A stretch of 40,381 nt of DNA, from NCBI GenBank assembly GCA_023432465.1, contig JAEYUO010000130.1, forward strand, positions 1-40,381, given 5' to 3'. This stretch comes from Planctomycetota bacterium. GTDB lineage: Bacteria; Planctomycetota; Phycisphaerae; Phycisphaerales; UBA1924. The position numbers and the translations under genes are program-made. Below, piece after piece: positions 25,453-34,110 of the stretch; the first letter of the stretch is position 1; each line of letters begins with the position of its first letter. The notes beneath the pieces are model-generated. The model was given only the letters and a program-made list of their open reading frames with translations. It did no database searches and was not told the origin of the DNA.

Positions 25453-28344
25453 ATGAGTGATGCAACGCGCGCCGTCCCGCCCTCGGTCAACAGCTGGAGC
25501 GCTGAGTACCTTGACGCGGAGTATGCGCGATACTTGACCGATCCCGGGTCGGTCCCGGCCGATCTTCGCTCGTTCTTCCAAGGCTTCGATCTCGCGCTGG
25601 CCCGTCCCGCCGGGATGGCCCCGGCGAGCGGGGGCGGGCCGGATGCAGCCGCGATGCGGCTTCAGTCCGCCGTCGCCGACCTGATCGAGGCCTATCGCTC
25701 GATCGGCCACATCGCGTCGAAGCTCGATCCGTTCGGACGTGCGCCGCAGCGGCCAAAGGCGCTCTCGCTTGAGTACCACGGCCTGTCCGAGCAGGACCTT
25801 GACCGTCCGGTCAACCACGGCACACTGCCCCTCCCGCCCGAGACCACGCTGCGCGAGATCGTCGCCTTCCTCGAAGACACGTACTGCTCCAGCATCGGGC
25901 TGCAGTCGGCCCACATGAGCAACTCCGATGAGCGCACATGGCTCCTGCAGAGGTTCGAGCGGGACCGCGGCCGCATCCCCCTGAGTCGCGGCGACAAGGC
26001 GCACATCCTGGAGCGCATCGTCCGTGCCGAGCAGTTCGAGAAGTTCCTTCAGAAGCGTTACCCCGGCGACAAGCGCTTCAGCCTCGAGGGCGGCGAGTCG
26101 CTCATCCCGCTGATGGACCGCACCATCGATGCCGCGAGCGAGCTTGGCATCGAGGAGATGGTGCTGGGCATGCCCCACCGCGGCCGGCTCAACGTGCTCA
26201 ACAACGTACTCGGCAAGAGCTACGAACAGATCTTCACCGAGTTTGAAGACACGTGGGAAGACGAAGAGGGCGGCGGGGGCGGCGGCGATGTGAAGTATCA
26301 CCGCGGCTACTCCGGCGACCGCGCCCTGCGCAACGGCAAGACCATCCGCCTCGCGATGGCCAGCAACCCAAGCCACCTCGAGTCGGTCAACGGTGTGGTG
26401 ATGGGCCGCTGCCGCGGCAAGCAGCGGCTCCGCGGCGATGAAGATCGCTCTCGCGTCATGCCCATGCTCCTGCACGGCGATGCGGCGTTCATCGGGCAGG
26501 GGCCCGTCGCCGAGGCGCTCAACCTCTCCGGCCTTGAGGGCTACACCGTCGGCGGAACGATCCACGTCGTCGTCAACAACCTGATCGGCTTCACGACCGG
26601 TCCGGAGGATGCCCGCTCCACGCGCTACTGCACCGACATCGCGCTGATGCTCGAGACGCCGATCTTCCACGTCAACGGAGACGACCCCGAGGCCTGTGTC
26701 TGTTGTGCGCAGATCGCGGTTGAGTATCGCCAGAAGTTCAAGAAGGACCCGATCATCGACATGTACTGCTTCAGGCGGTACGGTCACAACGAGCAGGACG
26801 AGGCGTCGTTCACGCAGCCCGTGCTCACGTCGCTCATCAAGGCGCACCCCGGCGTGCTGGCGACTTATTCCCGCGCGCTGCTCGCCGAGGGTGTCCTCAA
26901 CGAGTCGGACATGGAGACCATCCGGCTCCGGCTTGAAGATGCGCTGGAGCAGGCGCAAAAGGCCGCCAAGCAGAAGCCCTACGACCCCACGATCGACCCC
27001 GGCTCCAAGCGATGGTCCGGATTCGGCGGAAGGTACAGCTTCGATCCCGCGCCCACCGCGGTCCCGATGGCTCGGCTCGCGCAGGTCTGCGAGGCCCTTG
27101 GCCGGGTCCCCGAGGGGTTCAACCTCAACCCCAAGCTCAAGCAACTCCTTGCCGATCGTGCTGCGCTCCCGCAGACGGGCCAGATCAGCTACGCCGATGC
27201 CGAGTCGCTCGCGTTCGGCACGCTGCTTCTTGAGGGCCACGATGTCCGTCTTTCAGGCCAGGACTGCCGCCGCGGCACGTTTTCGCACCGCCACGCCGTG
27301 CTGCGGGATTCCGACAACGAGCGGCGGTACGTTCCGCTGAACAACATCATCCCGCAGGCCGACGGGCTCGATGGCCTTCCGGGCGGCGGAGATGGCACGG
27401 GCCAGGCCCGGCTGCACGTGTACGACTCCCCGCTCTCCGAGGCCGCGGTTCTCGCGTTTGATTACGGCTACAGCCTGAGTTCGCCGAACATCCTGGTCAT
27501 GTGGGAAGCGCAGTTCGGCGACTTCGCCAACGGCGCGCAGGTCATCATTGATCAGTACCTCGCCAGTGCGGAGATGAAGTGGGAGCGCTGGTCGGGCCTC
27601 ACGCTGCTTCTGCCCCATGGCTACGAGGGCGCGGGTCCGGAGCACTCCTCCTGCCGCATCGAGCGATTCCTGCAGTTGTGCGGAAACGACAACATGCAGG
27701 TCTGCTATCCCTCCACGGCGGCCCAGGCCTTCCACATGCTTCGGCGTCAGGTGAAATCTTCGTTCCGCAAGCCCCTGATCGTCGCGACTCCCAAGAGTAT
27801 GCTCCGCGTCCCCACCAGTTCCATCGAGGAACTCACCAAGGGCACCTTCGAGCACCTGCTTGATGACCCGATGTTCTCCGGCGGGCGAGACCGATCCGCC
27901 GTCAAGCGGGTGCTTTTCTGCAGCGGTAAGTTCTACCACGAGATGGCGGCGCGTCGAGAGGCCATCGGCCGCACCGATACCGCGATCGTCAGGGTCGAGC
28001 AGTTCTACCCCTTCAACGCCTCCCAGGCCCGCTCGATCCTCGCGAAGTACCCCGCTTCCGCTTCCATCAGTTGGGCACAGGAAGAGCCCCGCAACGCCGG
28101 CGGCTACCTGTACATGACCGACGTCTTCCGTACCGCGCTGGAGCGGGATCTCGGCTACATCGGCCGCCCGACCTCTTCTTCTCCCGCCACCGGCTCCAAG
28201 CACCACCATAAGGATCAGCAGGAGGCCCTGCTCAGCCAGGCGATCGGGCCCCTTGCCAAGCCCGCACCCTCGGCCAATGGCTCTCACGCTCCCGCCGCAT
28301 CCGGCAAGCCCGCTCCCAAGCCCAAGGCAAAGGCCAAGGCCTGA
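25453..28344 (+). CDS. sucA: 2-oxoglutarate dehydrogenase E1 component
   Basis: Thiamine-diphosphate E1 subunit that decarboxylates 2-oxoglutarate in the TCA cycle and passes succinyl groups to the E2 encoded next. The product is 963 residues, normal for SucA plus a tail. The N-terminal E2-contact motif is present (SWSAEYLDAEYARYLTDP). Further motifs are RFSLEGGESLIPLMD, GMPHRGRLNVLNNVLGK, the ThDP region NNLIGFTTGPEDARSTRYC and RRYGHNEQDEASFTQP. The C-terminal transketolase-like part includes FSHRHAVLRDSDNERRYVPL and MWEAQFGDFANGAQVIIDQY. A Gly run near residue 275 and a ~60-residue Ala/Lys/Pro-rich C-terminal tail are lineage-specific additions. The E3 gene is not in the window. Confidence 0.97.
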   Translation: MSDATRAVPPSVNSWSAEYLDAEYARYLTDPGSVPADLRSFFQGFDLALARPAGMAPASGGGPDAAAMRLQSAVADLIEAYRSIGHIASKLDPFGRAPQRPKALSLEYHGLSEQDLDRPVNHGTLPLPPETTLREIVAFLEDTYCSSIGLQSAHMSNSDERTWLLQRFERDRGRIPLSRGDKAHILERIVRAEQFEKFLQKRYPGDKRFSLEGGESLIPLMDRTIDAASELGIEEMVLGMPHRGRLNVLNNVLGKSYEQIFTEFEDTWEDEEGGGGGGDVKYHRGYSGDRALRNGKTIRLAMASNPSHLESVNGVVMGRCRGKQRLRGDEDRSRVMPMLLHGDAAFIGQGPVAEALNLSGLEGYTVGGTIHVVVNNLIGFTTGPEDARSTRYCTDIALMLETPIFHVNGDDPEACVCCAQIAVEYRQKFKKDPIIDMYCFRRYGHNEQDEASFTQPVLTSLIKAHPGVLATYSRALLAEGVLNESDMETIRLRLEDALEQAQKAAKQKPYDPTIDPGSKRWSGFGGRYSFDPAPTAVPMARLAQVCEALGRVPEGFNLNPKLKQLLADRAALPQTGQISYADAESLAFGTLLLEGHDVRLSGQDCRRGTFSHRHAVLRDSDNERRYVPLNNIIPQADGLDGLPGGGDGTGQARLHVYDSPLSEAAVLAFDYGYSLSSPNILVMWEAQFGDFANGAQVIIDQYLASAEMKWERWSGLTLLLPHGYEGAGPEHSSCRIERFLQLCGNDNMQVCYPSTAAQAFHMLRRQVKSSFRKPLIVATPKSMLRVPTSSIEELTKGTFEHLLDDPMFSGGRDRSAVKRVLFCSGKFYHEMAARREAIGRTDTAIVRVEQFYPFNASQARSILAKYPASASISWAQEEPRNAGGYLYMTDVFRTALERDLGYIGRPTSSSPATGSKHHHKDQQEALLSQAIGPLAKPAPSANGSHAPAASGKPAPKPKAKAKA

Positions 28345-28392
28345 TCGTGTTCTGACGGTTCTCTTCCGCTGCGACCCCCGCGACCACCACCT

Positions 28393-29664
28393 ATGCCGAC
28401 CAACATCGTGATCCCGGAGATGGGCGAATCCGTCACACAGGGCGTCATCGCCGCATGGCGCAAGAAGCCCGGCGACTACGTCAAGCGCGATGAGACCCTT
28501 CTCGAACTCGAGACCGACAAGATCACCGCGGAGATTCCTTCTCCGGCAGCGGGCATCCTCACCCCCGCCGCCAAAGTCGGCGACACCGTGAAGGTCGGTG
28601 CGATTGTCGGCAAGATCGACGAAGCCCCCGAGCCCGCCGGCGCGGCGTCTCCCGCGCCCGCGGCCCCCAAGCCCGCCGCAGCCGCTCCCGCGACCGCCTC
28701 GAACGGCCACCACACCGCCGCGCCAAGCTCTGATGTCCGCACGACGCCGCTGGCACGCAAACTCGCCGATGAGCACGGCGTGGACCTCTCCTCGATCGCC
28801 GGAACCGGCGCGGGCGGGCGTGTCCGCGAGCAGGATGTGCTCGACGCCGTCGCGTCCCGCGGCAAGGGTGGCGCTGTGGCGACAGCTCCCGCTGCCAAGG
28901 CCGCCGCGGCTCCCTCGCTCGAAGCGGCGGACGCCGGCTCGGGCGTCCGGCGCGAGCGCATGTCCCAGCTCCGCCAGCGCATCGCCGCCCGACTCGTCGA
29001 GGCTCAGCACACCGCGGCGATGCTCACGACGTTCAATGAGTGTGACATGTCCGCGGTGATGGACCTGCGCAAGCAGTACAAGGACTCGTTCGAGAAGAAG
29101 CACGGCATCGGCCTGGGCTTCATGTCCTTCTTCGTGAAGGCCGTCGTCAGCGCGGTCCGTGCGTTCCCTCTGGTGAATGCCTCGATCGTGAAGAACGATG
29201 CCAGCGGCGAGCTGGAGATCGAGCACCACGACTCGGTGCACGTCGCCGTCGCCGTCGGTACGCCCAAGGGCCTTGTCGTCCCCGTGCTCCGAGGCTGCGA
29301 GAAGCTCTCCTTCGCTCAGATCGAGCAGGGCATCAAGGACCTCGCCATCAAGGCCCGGGACGGCAAGCTCGCGCTCGCCGATATGCAGGGCGGAACGTTC
29401 ACGATTACCAACGGCGGCATCTACGGCTCGCTCATGAGCACGCCGATCCTGAACCCCCCGCAGTGCGGCATCCTGGGCATGCACGCCATCAAGAACCGCG
29501 CGGTGGAGGATCCGAAGAACCCCGGTCAGGTGGCGATCCGGCCCATGATGTACTTGGCGCTCTCGTACGACCACCGCCTCGTCGACGGGGCGGAAGCCGT
29601 GCAGTTCCTCGTTACCGTCAAGAACTGCCTCGAAGACCCGACCCGGCTGATGCTCGGCGTCTGA
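28393..29664 (+). CDS. sucB: Dihydrolipoyl succinyltransferase (2-oxoglutarate dehydrogenase E2)
   Basis: E2 core of the 2-oxoglutarate dehydrogenase complex, 423 residues, 48 bases after sucA. An N-terminal lipoyl domain (about 1-77) has the lipoylation motif ELETDKITAEIPSPAAG with the modified lysine in TDK. An Ala/Pro linker leads to an E3-binding domain (TPLARKLADEHGVDLSSI then GTGAGGRVREQDVLDAV). The catalytic domain starts near residue 193 and ends with LSYDHRLVDGAEAVQFLVTV, which carries the acyltransferase His and Asp. The TDKIT form and pairing with sucA indicate succinyltransferase, not pyruvate dehydrogenase E2. A strong terminator follows. Confidence 0.96.
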   Translation: MPTNIVIPEMGESVTQGVIAAWRKKPGDYVKRDETLLELETDKITAEIPSPAAGILTPAAKVGDTVKVGAIVGKIDEAPEPAGAASPAPAAPKPAAAAPATASNGHHTAAPSSDVRTTPLARKLADEHGVDLSSIAGTGAGGRVREQDVLDAVASRGKGGAVATAPAAKAAAAPSLEAADAGSGVRRERMSQLRQRIAARLVEAQHTAAMLTTFNECDMSAVMDLRKQYKDSFEKKHGIGLGFMSFFVKAVVSAVRAFPLVNASIVKNDASGELEIEHHDSVHVAVAVGTPKGLVVPVLRGCEKLSFAQIEQGIKDLAIKARDGKLALADMQGGTFTITNGGIYGSLMSTPILNPPQCGILGMHAIKNRAVEDPKNPGQVAIRPMMYLALSYDHRLVDGAEAVQFLVTVKNCLEDPTRLMLGV

Positions 29665-29685
29665 TCCGTCCCCCGCTCCCCTCCA

Positions 29686-29709
29686 AGCCCCGGGCCTCCG
29701 GGGCTTTTT
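29686..29709 (+). terminator. Rho-independent terminator after sucB
   Basis: AGCCCCGG (29686-29693) and CCGGGGCT (29698-29705) form a perfect eight-base stem with loop GCCT, followed by a run of T to 29709. This ends the sucAB transcript and separates it from the acetyl-CoA synthetase gene. Confidence 0.92.
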
Positions 29710-29771
29710 CGTTGGCGTTCCGCGCTTTGCGATTCTGGATTATGCTGTCTCCGTACGAGGAGCCCACGACC

Positions 29772-31904
29772 ATGCAGTCACCAAGCACACCGCCCGCACC
29801 GCAGAGCCCGCAGGACATCGACTCGACGCTCGTCGAGAAGCGGGTGTTCCCGCCCGTCGAGGCCCGCACGCTGGGGTTCGACAAGTGGCACATCGCTTCG
29901 CTCGATGAGTACCGCGCGCAGCACGCGCGGTCGATCCACGACCCGGCCGGTTTCTGGGGCGAGGCCGCGAAGCAGCTCGCATGGTTCGCCCCGTGGACAA
30001 GCGTGCTGGAGTGGAAGGCCCCCGATGCCAGGTGGTTCGTCGGCGGGAAGCTCAACGCCTGCTACAACTGCGTCGATCGCCACGTCGAGGCCGGGTTCAG
30101 CGAGCGCATCGGCCTGATCTGGGAGGGCGAGCCAGTCGGCGCATCCGGACCCGAGATCCGTCGCCTCAGCTACCGCGAGCTCATGGTCGAGACCTCGCGT
30201 ATGGCCAACGCGCTCAAGGCCATCGGCGTGAAGAAGGGCGACGTCGTCACCATCTACATGCCGATGGTCCCGGAGCTCGCTATCGCCATGCTCGCGTGCG
30301 CCCGAATCGGCGCAGCGCACAGCGTGATCTTTGGCGGCTTCGCGCCGACTGCGATCACGGAGCGCGTGATTGACGCGAACTCCCGGGTCATCATCACGGC
30401 CGATGGCGGTTATCGCCGCGGCGAGATCGTGCCGCTCCTCAAGAACGTCGATGATGCCGTCGTCGCGCTCGCCAATCACGGCCACATCCTCAACCACGTC
30501 GTCGTGCTCGAACGCACGAAGAGCCTCGCCGGTGATCAGCGATTCGCAACCGGCACGCCCCGCATCGGCCAGACGAACTATCACTGGTGGGCGGATGTCC
30601 GCAACGCCGTCTCCGATGCCTGCCCCTGCGAGCAGATGGACAGCGAGGACATGCTTTTCCTGCTGTACACCTCCGGTTCGACCGGCAAGCCCAAGGGCAT
30701 CCTGCACACCACCGGCGGCTATCTCACCTTCGCCGCGCTCACCGCCAAGGTCACCTTCAACCTGAATCCCGATGAACCCGGCACAGGCGACACCCGCGGC
30801 GGCCGCGGCCAGACATTCTGGTGCACCGCCGACATCGGCTGGGTCACCGGTCACAGCTACGTGCTCTACGGCATCATGGCCAACCGCGTGCCGACGCTGC
30901 TGTACGAGGGCGCGCCGAACTTCCCGGCGGTGGGCGCAGGGGGGGACCGCTTCTGGGACATCATCGCCCGCCACAAGGTCACGCAGTTCTACACCGCGCC
31001 AACTGCGATCCGCACATTCATGAAGTGGGGGGATGATCTCCCCGCGAAGCACGACCTCTCCAGCCTGAGGGTCATCGGCACGGTCGGCGAGCCCATCAAC
31101 CCCGAGGCGTGGATCTGGTACCACGAGCACATCGGCCGGAAACGCTGCCCGATCGTCGATACCTATTGGCAGACCGAGACCGGCGGTCACGTGGGCACGC
31201 CCCTCCCGGGCGCAACGCCGACCAAGCCCGGCTCGTGCACCCTGCCGATGCTCGGCATCGATGCCGCGATCGTGAACGAGCAGGGCGAGGAGATCGGCGC
31301 AAACAAGGGCGGCCTGTTTGTCATCCGCAAACCCTGGCCGGGCATGCTCCGCGGCGTGTACGGCAACCGCGAACGCTTCGTCAGCAACTACTGGGCACGT
31401 GTCAAGGACCCCAAGACCGGCGAGCCGTACTACTTCTCCGCGGATGGCGCGCGGCGCGATGACGACGGGTACTTCTGGATCCAGGGCCGAATCGACGATG
31501 TGATCAAAGTCTCCGGGCACCTGCTGGGCACGATGGAGGTCGAGAGCGCGCTGGTCTCGCACCCGGGTGTGGCGGAGGCCGCGGTCGTCGGCGTGCCGCA
31601 CGACATCAAGGGCAACGCCATCGTCGCGTTTGTGACGCTCAAGCCGGCATGGCTCAAGAGCAACAATCGCCAGCCGGATGATGCCCTCAAGAAAGAGCTT
31701 GGCGCCCACGTGGCCAAGGAAGTGGGGGCGCTCGCCCGGCCGGAGCAGGTCCGCTTCGCCGATGGCCTCCCCAAGACCCGCTCGGGCAAGATCATGCGGC
31801 GATTGCTGCGGGATGTGGCCGCGGGGGTGGAGAAGATCACGCAGGACACGACGACGCTGGAGGACTTCTCGGTGGTCGCGAAGCTGCGGGCCGATGAGGA
31901 GTGA
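29772..31904 (+). CDS. acs: Acetyl-CoA synthetase (AMP-forming)
   Basis: Activates acetate to acetyl-CoA through acetyl-AMP. The ATG at 29772 is preceded by GAGGAG with 9-base spacing and gives 710 residues, slightly longer than the usual ~650 because of an N-terminal extension. An in-frame ATG at 29742 is a weaker alternative. Diagnostic segments include GGKLNACYNCVDRHVEAG, YMPMVPELAIAMLACARIGA, the P-loop YTSGSTGKPKGILHTTGGYL, CTADIGWVTGHSYVLYG, the adenylate motif DTYWQTETGGH and RIDDVIKVSGHLLGTMEVES. The C-terminal LPKTRSGKIMRRLLRD contains the lysine that is acetylated for regulation in characterised homologues. It appears to be transcribed separately from sucAB because a terminator lies between them. 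Confidence 0.97.
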   Translation: MQSPSTPPAPQSPQDIDSTLVEKRVFPPVEARTLGFDKWHIASLDEYRAQHARSIHDPAGFWGEAAKQLAWFAPWTSVLEWKAPDARWFVGGKLNACYNCVDRHVEAGFSERIGLIWEGEPVGASGPEIRRLSYRELMVETSRMANALKAIGVKKGDVVTIYMPMVPELAIAMLACARIGAAHSVIFGGFAPTAITERVIDANSRVIITADGGYRRGEIVPLLKNVDDAVVALANHGHILNHVVVLERTKSLAGDQRFATGTPRIGQTNYHWWADVRNAVSDACPCEQMDSEDMLFLLYTSGSTGKPKGILHTTGGYLTFAALTAKVTFNLNPDEPGTGDTRGGRGQTFWCTADIGWVTGHSYVLYGIMANRVPTLLYEGAPNFPAVGAGGDRFWDIIARHKVTQFYTAPTAIRTFMKWGDDLPAKHDLSSLRVIGTVGEPINPEAWIWYHEHIGRKRCPIVDTYWQTETGGHVGTPLPGATPTKPGSCTLPMLGIDAAIVNEQGEEIGANKGGLFVIRKPWPGMLRGVYGNRERFVSNYWARVKDPKTGEPYYFSADGARRDDDGYFWIQGRIDDVIKVSGHLLGTMEVESALVSHPGVAEAAVVGVPHDIKGNAIVAFVTLKPAWLKSNNRQPDDALKKELGAHVAKEVGALARPEQVRFADGLPKTRSGKIMRRLLRDVAAGVEKITQDTTTLEDFSVVAKLRADEE

Positions 31905-31999
31905 CCAGCAGGTTTCTCGCCACATTCCCCCGCGTGGCCGGTACAACCCCGGGGCCTACCATCCCGTCCACGTCCGCTCATTTCGCAGGAGTTCCAGCC

Positions 32000-32758
32000 A
32001 TGAAACTGACCACTGCTGTGCTCTCGTTCCTCGCCGCCGCCGCTCTGTGCCTTCCGGTTGTCCCCGCTTTCGCGCAGGGCGAAGCCCCGACAACTCCGGC
32101 CGCGCCGGCCAAGCAGCCCGAGGCCGAGAAGCCCAAGACCGATGACACCAAGACCGACCAGCCCGCCAAAGAGGAGCCCAAGCTCGTGTACGTGAACATG
32201 AAGACATCGATGGGGGACATCGTGATCGAGCTCAACCAGGAGAAGGCTCCGATCACCGTCAAGAACTTCCTGAGCTACGTCGACAAGAAGCACTACGACG
32301 GAACCATCTTCCACCGCGTCATCAGCAACTTCGTCCTCCAGGGCGGCGGCTTCGACAAGGATCTTTCCGAGAAGCCGACCGACAAGCCCATCAAGAACGA
32401 GTGGCAGAACGGGCTGAAGAACGTCCGCGGCTCGCTTTCCATGGCCCGCACCATGGCTCCGGATTCGGCCACCTGCCAGTTCTTCATCAACGTGCAGGAT
32501 AACCCGGCTCTCGACCAGGGCGGCCCCCGCTACGGTGGCGCGGCGTACGCGGTGTTCGGCCGCGTCATCTCCGGCATGGATGTCGTCGACAAGATTCGCG
32601 TCGTTCCCACCGGCAGCAAGCCCTTCGCCAACGGCATGCAGATGTCCGATGTCCCCAAGACCAACATCGTCATTGAGAAGGTCTCCCGTATGACCGACGA
32701 CGAGGTCAAGAAGGTGACCGACAAGTCCGCGAAGCCCGCCGAGGCCGACAAGAAGTAA
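32000..32758 (+). CDS. Exported peptidyl-prolyl cis-trans isomerase, cyclophilin type
   Basis: Secreted or periplasmic prolyl isomerase of 252 residues. The ATG at 32000 has CAGGAG eight bases upstream and opens a signal peptide (LTTAVLSFLAAAALCLPVV, likely cut after AFA). A charged Lys/Glu/Asp/Pro linker (about 27-60) precedes the cyclophilin domain (about 62-230). Bacterial cyclophilin motifs are present: TSMGDIVIELNQEKAPITVK, YDGTIFHRVISNFVLQGG, RGSLSMARTMAPDSATCQFF and AVFGRVISGMDVVDKI. The catalytic Arg is in FHRVI. A Lys-rich tail ends the protein. The product would help fold exported proteins, possibly including secretion substrates, but no direct link is visible. Confidence 0.94.
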   Translation: MKLTTAVLSFLAAAALCLPVVPAFAQGEAPTTPAAPAKQPEAEKPKTDDTKTDQPAKEEPKLVYVNMKTSMGDIVIELNQEKAPITVKNFLSYVDKKHYDGTIFHRVISNFVLQGGGFDKDLSEKPTDKPIKNEWQNGLKNVRGSLSMARTMAPDSATCQFFINVQDNPALDQGGPRYGGAAYAVFGRVISGMDVVDKIRVVPTGSKPFANGMQMSDVPKTNIVIEKVSRMTDDEVKKVTDKSAKPAEADKK

Positions 32759-32787
32759 TCCGCGTTCGATCAGTCGCATGACCCCAG

Positions 32788-32820
32788 GGCCCGGGCGCAT
32801 CGCCCGGGCCTTGTTGTTTG
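32788..32820 (+). terminator. Terminator between the convergent cyclophilin and RMD1-like genes
   Basis: GGCCCGGGC (32788-32796) and GCCCGGGCC (32802-32810) form a perfect nine-base stem with loop GCATC, followed by TTGTTGTTT. It lies between two convergent genes and probably stops the plus-strand transcript; the minus-strand side lacks a clear T run. Confidence 0.88.
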
Positions 32821-32827
32821 AGCGCTG

Positions 32828-33991
32828 CTACTTCCCGATCCCCAGGAACGGCAGCACGATCGAGACTGCGATCAGGATGATGATGATCCACTCCAGCAGG
32901 TCCGCCCGAACCCCCGCCTGATAGTCGCTCATCTTCTCGTAGATGCTCTCGAGCGTCCGCAGCTTCCGGCCGATCGTCTCATCGCGCTCCGGCAGGTGGA
33001 AGCGTGTCGCCGCCAGCCGGTACAGCCTCGCGAGGTACTGATCGCCCACCAGCTTCAGCGCGTTGTTCACGTTCTCAAACAGCAAGGCGCTGTCCACCTG
33101 AAGCCTGCCGATCCGTGCAAGGTCCCGCACCGGCGGCGGCAGGATCAGCCATCGCCGACGCCCCTCCTGCTTCGACAGAGCCTGATACGATTCCTCCAGC
33201 TGCCCATCCAGCCGGTCATCCATGAACCTCAGCTCCAGCAGTTCCACGTTGGCAAACTCCAGCACGGCGAGCGCATCATCGCCCTCCTTGTCCAGAATGA
33301 TCGCTCCGTTCCAATCAACCACCACCGCATCGGCCGGGCCGTACACCAGGCGGCACGCCAGGGCATCGCGGATCTCTTCCGCGGCAAGCTCGTCCCGCTC
33401 GACGCGCAGCACCCCGGCCAGAAACGCAGCGTGCCTCTCCAGCAGGCTCGCGGGGGCTTCGCCGCTTGCCAGCGCACCGATCTGGATGATCGTGTAGTCC
33501 TCCATCCTCGCATCGATCTGCGGCGACCGCATCGCTGGATGCAGCGCCATCATCAGTTGTTCCACCTGCCGGCGCGCCTCGGCATGGATCGGGCCGTTGT
33601 CGAACACCGCCTCCGAGAGTTCGAGCAGGCGGGAGGCGGGCCCTTCCACTTCGATCCGGAACCGAACGGACACCGCCCCGAAATCAAACAACACGAGTTC
33701 GACCGTCGGGTTGGTCGAGAACCCTCCCGCCGCAATGCTCGGTGCGGAGCGCACCACCCGAAGCGGCGGCGGGGTGTACGTGAAGTACGGCGGGGCTTTC
33801 CGGGAATGCCGCACCGCCACCCGCTCCTTGGCATCGGAGATCAGGCGTTCGGCCATGTCGAGGTCGATCGCCTTGGCGATGTCGAACGCCGCGAGCACGA
33901 TGCAGTGCCCGCCGCCTGGGGGGATGTCCGGCAGGGCGTCCCCGCCAGTGCCAGACGGCGAGGCTCCCACGATTGATGAAGCTGGAGTCAT
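32828..33991 (-). CDS. RMD1/YagE family (DUF155) membrane-anchored protein
   Basis: A 387-residue protein on the minus strand. The ATG at 33991 has GAGGAG ten bases upstream; the open frame further upstream gives an Arg-rich unlikely leader. A mixed alpha/beta region (VELVLFDFGAVSVRFRIEVE) leads into a long helical part (LYRLAATRFHLPERDETIGR, then LRTLESIYEKMSDYQAGVRA). It ends in one hydrophobic segment, LLEWIIIILIAVSIVLPFLG, matching the RMD1/DUF155 pattern in which a coiled-coil region precedes a C-terminal membrane anchor. Eukaryotic members act in mitochondria; the bacterial function is not established. It is divergent from the peptide-ligase cluster with a 119-base gap, so shared control is possible. 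Confidence 0.78.
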   Translation of the reverse strand: MTPASSIVGASPSGTGGDALPDIPPGGGHCIVLAAFDIAKAIDLDMAERLISDAKERVAVRHSRKAPPYFTYTPPPLRVVRSAPSIAAGGFSTNPTVELVLFDFGAVSVRFRIEVEGPASRLLELSEAVFDNGPIHAEARRQVEQLMMALHPAMRSPQIDARMEDYTIIQIGALASGEAPASLLERHAAFLAGVLRVERDELAAEEIRDALACRLVYGPADAVVVDWNGAIILDKEGDDALAVLEFANVELLELRFMDDRLDGQLEESYQALSKQEGRRRWLILPPPVRDLARIGRLQVDSALLFENVNNALKLVGDQYLARLYRLAATRFHLPERDETIGRKLRTLESIYEKMSDYQAGVRADLLEWIIIILIAVSIVLPFLGIGK

Positions 33992-34020
33992 CGTCCCGCA
34001 TCTCCTCACTGGACCGCCGG

Positions 34021-34032
34021 GGACTATACTCG
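34021..34032. promoter_or_regulatory. Possible shared -10 element between divergent genes
   Basis: TATACT on the plus strand (34025-34030) overlaps TATAGT on the minus strand (34023-34028), so a single AT-rich patch could serve as -10 box for both the C39-like gene and the RMD1-like gene. No good -35 box was found on either strand. This is tentative. Confidence 0.3.
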
Positions 34033-34110
34033 CGCCCCGCGTGGGCCCTCGTGGCACCTGTTTCAAGCGTCTGGAACGGAACCCCGCGAGCCTTGCTCGG
34101 CGCACGTCCG

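Noticed and set aside
28200..28215. Three consecutive His codons near the SucA C-terminus considered as a possible cloning tag.
   Set aside because: It is only three His (SKHHHKDQ) within a natural low-complexity tail, with no vector sequence nearby.
29463..29771. Upstream extension of the acs frame into the end of sucB.
   Set aside because: It would overlap sucB and run through a strong terminator; the ATG at 29772 has a good ribosome site and gives a normal N-terminus.
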